DNA from: an uncultured Eubacteriales bacterium
GTDB taxonomy: Bacteria > Bacillota > Clostridia > Monoglobales > Monoglobaceae
NCBI GenBank assembly: GCA_900545865.1
Contig: URAN01000038.1
Location: forward strand, 1-26,346
DNA: 26,346 nt
Reading direction: 5' to 3'
Numbering within the stretch: the first letter of the stretch is position 1; the number at the start of each line of letters is the position of its first letter. Under the pieces are notes generated by a model. The model worked only from the letters and a program-made list of their open reading frames with translations. It did no database searches and was not told the origin of the DNA. Of the stretch, positions 17,312 through 22,876 are shown piece by piece. Position numbers and translations under genes: made by a program.

Positions 17312-17321
17312 TGTTGCTGTG
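17312..17321 (+). repeat. Right target-site duplication of the MITE-like element
   Basis: Exact copy of TGTTGCTGTG found at 17095-17104. Removing the element and one copy would restore a continuous sequence. Confidence 0.75.
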
Positions 17322-17397
17322 CCGAATTGGCTTGACAATCTATCCCGAACAACAGAGTCGCTTGGCGAGATTTGTTAAAAACAAATAGTGAAAAAGG

Positions 17398-17433
17398 AAA
17401 ACTCGGTAAGCACAAAAGTGCTTGCCGAGTTTT
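17398..17433. terminator. Long hairpin, terminator-like
   Basis: A 16-bp stem with one G-T wobble (17398-17413 with 17418-17433) and an AAAA/TTTT loop. On the minus strand it is preceded by AAAAC and followed by TTTTCCTTTTT. It may end a minus-strand transcript coming from the tRNA side, or one reading in from the left. Confidence 0.6.
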
Positions 17434-17474
17434 GGCTTTGCCGCACCATAGAGATATTTGTGCCGAAGGCATAC

Positions 17475-17555
17475 TCGCAAAAAGGTGGTAGCGACAGCGA
17501 AACGTCGCGAACGCGTTTACAAGTGAGCAGTTGAGCCGAGCGTGCCTTTTTGCGA
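17475..17555. repeat. Structured intergenic sequence, probable dispersed repeat
   Basis: Inverted repeat TCGCAAAAAGG (17475-17485) with CCTTTTTGCGA (17545-17555) encloses 59 nt, including a smaller GCGAC/GTCGC hairpin (17491-17508). No credible gene is present: the open frame across it also runs through the tRNA and the MITE. The sequence has the look of an intergenic repeat found in many copies in gut Clostridia, which is from memory and unverified. Confidence 0.4.
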
Positions 17556-17605
17556 ATAAGGAGGAATGACGGAGCATATGACTGATTTTTTTATGCAATA
17601 AAAAA

Positions 17606-17631
17606 TCGGAATGGAGCAAAGTCCATTCCGA
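17606..17631 (-). terminator. Terminator after the tRNA gene
   Basis: 10-bp perfect stem (17606-17615 with 17622-17631), 6-nt loop, followed on the minus strand by TTTTTTATT. It lies 3 bp beyond the encoded CCA of the tRNA. Confidence 0.85.
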
Positions 17632-17633
17632 CG

Positions 17634-17710
17634 TGGTGCGCCTGATGAGATTCGAACGCATGACCTTCCGAGTCGGAGGCTGACACTTTATCCGGCTGAG
17701 CTACAGGCGC
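17634..17710 (-). tRNA. tRNA-Arg(CCG)-like gene with mismatches in three stems
   Basis: 77 nt including an encoded CCA. The acceptor stem (GCGCCTG with CAGGCGC) is perfect, discriminator A, D loop with GG, T loop TTCGAAT. The anticodon loop CTCCGAC gives anticodon CCG after U33, thus Arg (CGG). Oddities: C13-A22 in the D stem, A29-G41 and C31-U39 in the anticodon stem, and C52-U62 in the T stem. A TATAAT lies about 20 nt upstream (17736-17731 on the minus strand) and a strong terminator downstream, so it looks transcribed, but it may be a decaying tRNA. Confidence 0.75.
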
Positions 17711-17822
17711 ATATCAATATAACACAGACCATTATATCATGTGTCACCCGATTTTTCAGGCGTTTTAATAAATTTTTTAAATAATTCAAATTTAATGTGT
17801 TTGTATATCGGTGATACATCGT

Positions 17823-18941
17823 TTATCCGCGGCTTTTGCCCGAACTTGACATATAATCGTCAACGCCCTCGGCTATTGCCTTGCCGATTTGGTCGGCACT
17901 GCTGTTTAGAATTGCGAGGTCGGACGCATTATCGAAAAATCCGATCTCCATATATGCAATCGTGATTGGCGACTTGCAAAACAGAACCAGGGTCGGATAG
18001 CCGTCATACCTTCCGTTTGAGCCTGCGGCGGACAACTTCGTTTCGGACACAACACGATTGTTTATGCTTTGACCGAGCGCGTTTCCGGACGTTATGTAAT
18101 CGGACGGTATCCCGGCTTGGTCATAAAGCCCCGACAGGGCAATGTAATAGCTTCCCCTGCCGCCGCCGGCGTTCGAATGAACGCATATGAACGCATCGGC
18201 GTCGGGCTGTTGGGTTGTGTCATTGTTGGGATAACAGTATTTAAGCCTTTGTGTCATTGACGGATTCGTACTGTTGTCTGTCCGCGTCAGGCGGACTTCG
18301 TATCCCATATCCTCGAGGTAACGTTTTGCGGCAAGAACGTTATTCATATTAATCTGCGGTTCTTTGTCGCGGTCGCCTGCGCCTATCGGATACCAACAGC
18401 CGCCGTTTTGCGGCGCACGACCCGTACAACCGCTGCCGTTACAGTCCTGCCACGTTGTGCCGCTTTTCCAGTGCCGCCATTCGCCCCAGCCGCCTTTTGC
18501 GGAGTTATAAATCCAACCGTCGTTTTGTTTTTCTTCTTTTGACATAGAGGAAGAAGACTTTCCGTGACCGGGGTCAAGCACAATTATTCCCTTACCGTGT
18601 GATACGGTTGTTGTGCTGTTGTCAGAGCCGCTCTCGGAAATGTTGGGCTGTGCGTCCTCATTCGTATTTGCATTGTCCGAAACGGAGTTTTTATTGTTAT
18701 CTGTATCGGAATTTTTTGAGGTTACCGGCGGCGTGTCGGGCATATTGTCACTGACCCTTATGTTCGCCTCCGCTTTGCGCTCTGCCTTTGTCTTTCCGCC
18801 GACAGCTATTGCGCCGACCGAGTACATAATATATATGTATGCCGCGGCAACGATAACGCCGAGTGCGGCGATTCCGCATATGATAAAGGCTTTGCGCTTT
18901 GAATCGCCGCTTTTATGTTTGTTTGACTGAATGTTTTTCAT
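17823..18941 (-). CDS. Membrane-anchored N-acetylmuramoyl-L-alanine amidase (amidase_3)
   Basis: 372 aa. A short basic cytoplasmic tail, one membrane segment (about 18-42), a long Ser/Asn/Asp-rich linker (50-115), then the zinc amidase domain that cuts between MurNAc and the peptide stem of peptidoglycan. Zinc and catalytic residues visible: His126 (LDPGHG), Glu194 (DKEPQINMN), His255 (CVHSNAG), Glu332 (MEIGFFDN). Between the first two ligands lies an unusually long, Trp/Gly/Cys-rich insert (about 140-190, with Cys167, Cys172 and Cys182). The start is 28 bp after the stop of the SH3 protein, so the two are one operon. Location: outer face of the membrane. Confidence 0.9.
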   Translation of the reverse strand: MKNIQSNKHKSGDSKRKAFIICGIAALGVIVAAAYIYIMYSVGAIAVGGKTKAERKAEANIRVSDNMPDTPPVTSKNSDTDNNKNSVSDNANTNEDAQPNISESGSDNSTTTVSHGKGIIVLDPGHGKSSSSMSKEEKQNDGWIYNSAKGGWGEWRHWKSGTTWQDCNGSGCTGRAPQNGGCWYPIGAGDRDKEPQINMNNVLAAKRYLEDMGYEVRLTRTDNSTNPSMTQRLKYCYPNNDTTQQPDADAFICVHSNAGGGRGSYYIALSGLYDQAGIPSDYITSGNALGQSINNRVVSETKLSAAGSNGRYDGYPTLVLFCKSPITIAYMEIGFFDNASDLAILNSSADQIGKAIAEGVDDYMSSSGKSRG

Positions 18942-18969
18942 AGTGTTATAAGCTCCCGAAATTGCGATG

Positions 18970-19962
18970 TTATCTTAAATATTCGGCTTTTGAATATCCG
19001 ACCTTGCCGTTCCAGCGAATTTTATAGAATGTTCCGTTGGCGTTTTCAAGGAACTCAACCGTTGAACCGACGGGAATTTCACAAATGATATTGCCCGAAT
19101 TTTCAACCGGTGCATTGCGCAGATAAATTGAGGTTTTAACATTGCATACGGTCATATATCTCGATGATGAATCTGCCGAAACGCTTCCGGGGGGCGATGA
19201 TGAAAGGTACATTCTCTTGACATATCCGTACTTTCCGTTATAGTATATCTTACAGAAAACATTGTTTGTGTTTTCGATAAATCCGATACGTGTTCCGAGA
19301 GGAATCTCACCCATAATGTTAGAGCTGTTTTCAACGGGCTGTGACCTCAAATAGATTGAATTTTTAACATTGGCAACATACATATATTCCGAAATCGAGG
19401 TGTTGCCGCTTGATGCGGACGGATATTGAGGTTCTTGTTTTTGGGGCTGTGTTGACGAAAGGTATTCGCGCTTGACATAGCCGTCTGTGCCGTTATATGA
19501 GATTTTGGCAAAAACCGCGTCCGTGTTTTCAAGGAATGTAACAGCCGTACCGAACGGAATTTCGCATATTATGTTAGAGCTGTCCTCTGTCGGCGCGCTT
19601 CTGAAATATATCGAGTTTTTAACGTTGGCAACATACATTGTTACGGGTTGTGATTGAGGTGTTTGATCGGTTGATGCGCCTTGAGATTCGGTCGGTACGG
19701 ACATCGGCTGTGATGCGGGCACAGAGGAAGAAGAACTTCCGATTGCACCCGAGAACCATAAAACCGCAAAAATAAGTACCGCAACGAGCAGAACGCTCAA
19801 ACCTGATATTGCCGCGATAAGCCCCGTATTGCTCTTTTTGTTGTAAGAGCCACCGGGGGAGGCATAATTCGGGCGGTTATAGTTAGGGTTGTTAAATCCG
19901 TTGTCGCTTGTCGGCGGAGTATATCCGCTGTTGTTTCGATTTTGATAATTGTTGTTTTGCAT
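18970..19962 (-). CDS. Membrane protein with three extracellular bacterial SH3 domains
   Basis: 330 aa. Asn/Tyr/Pro-rich cytoplasmic N-terminus (1-44), one membrane helix (about 47-72), a Ser/Pro/Gln linker, then three SH3-type repeats at about 108-169, 193-254 and 268-330. Each has the pattern VxNVKxSIYxRxxPxExSxNIxxEIPxGT...G(Y)xKxxYL. Bacterial SH3 domains generally bind peptidoglycan or wall peptides, so this protein may position or regulate the amidase encoded 28 bp downstream. The ATG is preceded by AGGAGAG; a hairpin abuts that site in the leader. Its own promoter lies about 130 bp upstream. Confidence 0.88.
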   Translation of the reverse strand: MQNNNYQNRNNSGYTPPTSDNGFNNPNYNRPNYASPGGSYNKKSNTGLIAAISGLSVLLVAVLIFAVLWFSGAIGSSSSSVPASQPMSVPTESQGASTDQTPQSQPVTMYVANVKNSIYFRSAPTEDSSNIICEIPFGTAVTFLENTDAVFAKISYNGTDGYVKREYLSSTQPQKQEPQYPSASSGNTSISEYMYVANVKNSIYLRSQPVENSSNIMGEIPLGTRIGFIENTNNVFCKIYYNGKYGYVKRMYLSSSPPGSVSADSSSRYMTVCNVKTSIYLRNAPVENSGNIICEIPVGSTVEFLENANGTFYKIRWNGKVGYSKAEYLR

Positions 19963-19974
19963 AATACTCTCCTA

Positions 19975-20016
19975 TCCCCGAAAAAATTCGGTTTAATTAA
20001 TGCTTTATTTCGGGGA
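19975..20016 (-). promoter_or_regulatory. Leader hairpin next to the SH3-gene ribosome binding site
   Basis: 9-bp perfect stem (19975-19983 TCCCCGAAA with 20008-20016 TTTCGGGGA), loop 24 nt, ending about 1 nt before the AGGAGAG site. The upstream leader segment GGGGATTCGG (20061-20052 on the minus strand) could compete by pairing with TCCCC or with CCGAAT in the loop. Possible translational control; inference only. Confidence 0.45.
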
Positions 20017-20092
20017 CAAGGCACAAGAAAATAAACAGACATTAAATCACGCCGAATCCCCAAGATATGATTAATAATTAATTATACAATAT

Positions 20093-20121
20093 ATTATAGT
20101 ATATAATTTAGTAAATTTCAA
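20093..20121 (-). promoter_or_regulatory. Promoter of the SH3-amidase operon
   Basis: On the minus strand: TTGAAA (20121-20116), 17-bp spacer, TATAAT (20098-20093). It gives a leader of about 125 nt before the ATG at 19962. Confidence 0.65.
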
Positions 20122-20170
20122 GAGAAAAAGACAAATTTTTACGATTTTTCCGAAAAAATTTTTGCAATAG

Positions 20171-20384
20171 AAAAATAAAAAAGTGCGCAACCGAAGCCGC
20201 GCACTGAAAAATGCAAGCTCCGGAATTGTCGCCAAACAGATTTAAATAAAGTATGATACATTTTATATATCCACTTTAGGAATTTGCGTTTTTTCACAAA
20301 TCTTATTATGGATATATAAAAGGATAAATACTGGTACAACAATAAGAACCCTCGAAAGGTTTTAATTATTTAAATCTATTTGGC
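20171..20384 (-). ncRNA. Candidate structured non-coding RNA, 6S-like architecture
   Basis: A promoter, a folded body and a terminator stand in a gene-free gap. The predicted start (7 nt after the -10 box) falls on G20384, exactly the first base of a 19-bp closing stem (20366-20384 with 20231-20249, one G-U pair). Further in there is an asymmetric internal loop (44 nt on the 5' side with a small AACC/GGGTT hairpin; 11 nt on the 3' side). A perfect 12-bp stem follows (20310-20321 with 20261-20272), then an apical 7-bp hairpin with an A6 loop (20282-20301). No open frame with a ribosome site is seen. A long rod with a central bubble, about 155-210 nt, resembles bacterial 6S RNA; the identity is not proven. 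Confidence 0.68.
20182..20205 (-). terminator. Intrinsic terminator with UUCG tetraloop ending the non-coding RNA
   Basis: 7-bp perfect stem AGTGCGC/GCGCACT extended by GGC/GTT (two G-U pairs and one C-G) and closed by a TTCG loop on the minus strand, followed by TTTTTTATTTTT (20182-20171). No protein gene ends just before it, which points to a non-coding transcript. Confidence 0.8.
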
Positions 20385-20391
20385 ATAAATC

Positions 20392-20420
20392 ATTATAACA
20401 CATATAAATATTTTTTGCAA
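20392..20420 (-). promoter_or_regulatory. Promoter of the candidate non-coding RNA
   Basis: On the minus strand: TTGCAA (20420-20415), 17-bp spacer, TATAAT (20397-20392). The start predicted from it coincides with the first base of the closing stem. Confidence 0.7.
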
Positions 20421-20542
20421 CAGAAAATTTGAGTATTTCCTTTTTTTGGCAGAAATTTCGGCCGACCCATATATCTTTTCCCGATGCATACCCGTTATAA
20501 ATGCTGTAAAACCGTTGTATGTTATAGTATTTTCGAATTAAA

Positions 20543-20571
20543 AAGGACTACGATTTAAAACCATAGTCCTT
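20543..20571 (-). terminator. Probable terminator of the greA-lysS operon
   Basis: 8-bp perfect stem (AAGGACTA 20543-20550 with TAGTCCTT 20564-20571), 13-nt loop, followed on the minus strand by TTTTTAATT. It lies about 107 bp after the lysS stop. Confidence 0.65.
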
Positions 20572-20602
20572 ATATAACGCTAAGACATTTTTGTGAGCAT
20601 CA

Positions 20603-20674
20603 TTTTATGCATAAAACGGTGTAGTAATGGTGTAGTCGGGTGCAGTCAAGCCACTTAAAAGCCCGGTTTTATGC
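20603..20674. repeat. Composite repeat region downstream of lysS
   Basis: Contains a 14-nt palindrome TTTTATGCATAAAA (20603-20616), three phased direct repeats GGTGTAGT (20618-20625, 20629-20636) and GGTGCAGT (20639-20646), and an inverted repeat GCATAAAAC (20609-20617) with GTTTTATGC (20666-20674). No gene is visible. It could be an old attachment site, a protein-binding array or part of a lysS 3' structure. Confidence 0.5.
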
Positions 20675-20677
20675 GCT

Positions 20678-22180
20678 TTATTTATCCAACGGTTTCATTA
20701 CCGGGAAGAGGAGGACATCTCTTATTGCGGGGGAATCGGTAAGAAGCATACACATACGGTCGATACCAAAACCTATTCCGCCTGTGGGAGGCATTCCTAT
20801 TTCCAGAGCGTTCATAAAATCTTCATCCGTGGTGTTTGCCTCATCGTCTCCCTGTGCCAGCTGTTCCTCCTGCGCTTTAAAACGCTCTCTCTGGTCAATC
20901 GGGTCATTCAGCTCGGAATATGCGTTTGCCATTTCCCAACCGTTCATAAAGAACTCAAAGCGTTCAACATATTCGGGGTTTTCGGGCTTTTTCTTTGTAA
21001 GCGGCGAAATTTCAATCGGATGATCCATTACAAATGTCGGTTGAACAAGATGCTCCTCAACGTATTCTTCAAAGAATAAGTTAAGTATGTCACCTTTTTT
21101 ATGTCTTTCTTCGTATTCAATATGATGCTCATCCGCAGCAGCTCTTGCTTCTTCCAAAGTTTTAATCTCATTGAAATCCACGCCTGAGTATTTTTTTACC
21201 GCGTCAAGCATTGTGATTCTTTCAAACGGCTTTTCCAAATCCATTTCAATACCGTTATAGACAATTTGAGTTGTTCCCAAAACCTCTTTTGCAATGTGTC
21301 TGTACAGGTTTTCGGTAAGATCCATCATACCGTGATAATCCGTATATGCCTGATACAGTTCCATAAGCGTAAATTCAGGATTATGGCGTGTGTCAAGACC
21401 TTCGTTTCTGAACACTCTGCCTATTTCGTACACGCGGTCAAAACCGCCCACGATAAGACGCTTTAGATACAATTCAAGCGATATACGCAGCTTAAAGTCC
21501 TCATCAAGAGCGTTAAAATGTGTTTCAAACGGACGTGCGGCAGCACCGCCGGCGTTGGAAACGAGCATAGGTGTTTCGACCTCTAAGAAATCCTGAGCGT
21601 TAAGATAGCTGCGGATTGCCGCAATAATCTTTGAACGCAGAACAAACGTGCGCTTAACGTCGGGGTTCATAATAAGGTCAACATAGCGCTGTCTGTATCT
21701 CAAATCGGTGTTTGTAAGCCCGTGGAATTTCTCGGGCAGGGGGCGCAGAGACTTGCTCAAAAGTTCGATTTTGGAGGTTCTTACCGAAATTTCGCCTCTT
21801 TGAGTTGTAAAGACCTCGCCCGTTATGCCGATGATGTCGCCGATGTCAAACTTTTTATACTTTTTATAGGGTTCTTCGCCCATTTCATCACGCTTAACGC
21901 AAAGCTGAATCTTTCCGCTTGTATCGCGCAAATCGGCAAATGACATCTTACCCATTACGCGCTTTGACATCATTCTTCCGGCAAGGACAACGACTTTGCC
22001 CTCATACGCGTCATAGTTATCGAGTATGTCGGATATTAAATTTGTTCTGTCAAATTTCGTAACGATAAACGGGTCTTCGCCCTCGCTGCGCAGATTCGCA
22101 AGTTTTTCGCGGCGAATCTTTAAGACTTCGTTTAAGTCCTTTTCATCGGCCGCATTTATGTTTGTATTATTTTCGCTCAT
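20678..22180 (-). CDS. lysS: Lysyl-tRNA synthetase, class II
   Basis: 500 aa, the normal length for bacterial LysS. It charges tRNA-Lys with lysine using ATP. An N-terminal OB-fold anticodon-binding domain (about 60-145, VVVLAGRMMSKRVMGKMSFADLRD) is followed by the class II core. Motif 2 is RNEGLDTRHNPEF (258-270) and motif 3 is GGIGFGIDR (467-475). The ATG is preceded by AAAGGAAA. It follows greA after 40 bp and shares its promoter, a gene order common in Firmicutes. The stop is followed by a composite repeat and then a terminator. Confidence 0.97.
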   Translation of the reverse strand: MSENNTNINAADEKDLNEVLKIRREKLANLRSEGEDPFIVTKFDRTNLISDILDNYDAYEGKVVVLAGRMMSKRVMGKMSFADLRDTSGKIQLCVKRDEMGEEPYKKYKKFDIGDIIGITGEVFTTQRGEISVRTSKIELLSKSLRPLPEKFHGLTNTDLRYRQRYVDLIMNPDVKRTFVLRSKIIAAIRSYLNAQDFLEVETPMLVSNAGGAAARPFETHFNALDEDFKLRISLELYLKRLIVGGFDRVYEIGRVFRNEGLDTRHNPEFTLMELYQAYTDYHGMMDLTENLYRHIAKEVLGTTQIVYNGIEMDLEKPFERITMLDAVKKYSGVDFNEIKTLEEARAAADEHHIEYEERHKKGDILNLFFEEYVEEHLVQPTFVMDHPIEISPLTKKKPENPEYVERFEFFMNGWEMANAYSELNDPIDQRERFKAQEEQLAQGDDEANTTDEDFMNALEIGMPPTGGIGFGIDRMCMLLTDSPAIRDVLLFPVMKPLDK

Positions 22181-22220
22181 TTATAAATTTTCCTTTCCGA
22201 TATTTACGATTCTTTTTGCA

Positions 22221-22703
22221 TTATTCAATCGCAAGAATTTTGTATTCGATTGTTCCGTCCGCGGTGTCGAGCTGTGCGGTTTCGCCGACGCCCTTTCCCT
22301 TTATTGCCATAAACAGCGGACACTCGTTCGAAATAGTCATATTTTCTTCGTTCGTGGGGTCGGCCTCGGTTGAACCGACAATGGTATACCATTCTTCTTC
22401 GCCGAACTCAACGTCAAGGATTTTAACCCTTGTACCGATGCCTACTCGCGTACGGTCGATGTCCTCATCGTCTATGACCTCTACGTTTTTGAGCATATTT
22501 TCAAGTTCGTTTATACGAATCTCGACCTGAGCCTGTTCGTTTTTTGCCTCGTCATATTCCGAGTTCTCCGACAGGTCGCCGAATCCGAGTGCAACCTTTA
22601 TCTTTTCGGATACCTCTTTACGTTTTTTCGTTTTCAGATATTCAAGTTCATCCTCGAGTTTTTGCAAGCCCTCGGTCGTCAAAGTTATTTTTTTGTTTTC
22701 CAT
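22221..22703 (-). CDS. greA: Transcription elongation factor GreA
   Basis: 160 aa, standard length. An N-terminal coiled coil (about 1-75) carries the acidic tip DLSENSEYDEA (43-53), which enters the RNA polymerase secondary channel and stimulates cleavage of backtracked transcripts. A C-terminal FKBP-like domain (about 83-160) binds polymerase. The ribosome site AAAGGTGG lies 12 nt before the ATG, a slightly long spacing. First gene of the greA-lysS operon under a perfect consensus promoter. Confidence 0.96.
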   Translation of the reverse strand: MENKKITLTTEGLQKLEDELEYLKTKKRKEVSEKIKVALGFGDLSENSEYDEAKNEQAQVEIRINELENMLKNVEVIDDEDIDRTRVGIGTRVKILDVEFGEEEWYTIVGSTEADPTNEENMTISNECPLFMAIKGKGVGETAQLDTADGTIEYKILAIE

Positions 22704-22789
22704 GATTTAGATAATCCACCTTTCTGTGTATATGCATAAAGCTTTCGGGTATCAAAACCCGCAATTTATTATAGTCAGCAGTATTACTT

Positions 22790-22818
22790 ATTATAATATA
22801 ACAATTGCCAATTGTCAA
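22790..22818 (-). promoter_or_regulatory. Perfect sigma-A promoter of greA-lysS
   Basis: On the minus strand: TTGACA (22818-22813), 17-bp spacer, TATAAT (22795-22790), all 12 consensus bases. The leader of about 80 nt includes a small CGGGT/ACCCG hairpin. Confidence 0.85.
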
Positions 22819-22876
22819 CTGTTTAAATATCCAAAAAATGAAATTGACGGTTTTTGGCACAATTATCGGATTTATT

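Noticed and set aside
17296..17661. 121-codon minus-strand open frame between the MITE and the tRNA
   Set aside because: It runs through the tRNA 3' end, two hairpins and the MITE terminal repeat, has no ribosome site and low-complexity composition; treated as chance translation of structured DNA.
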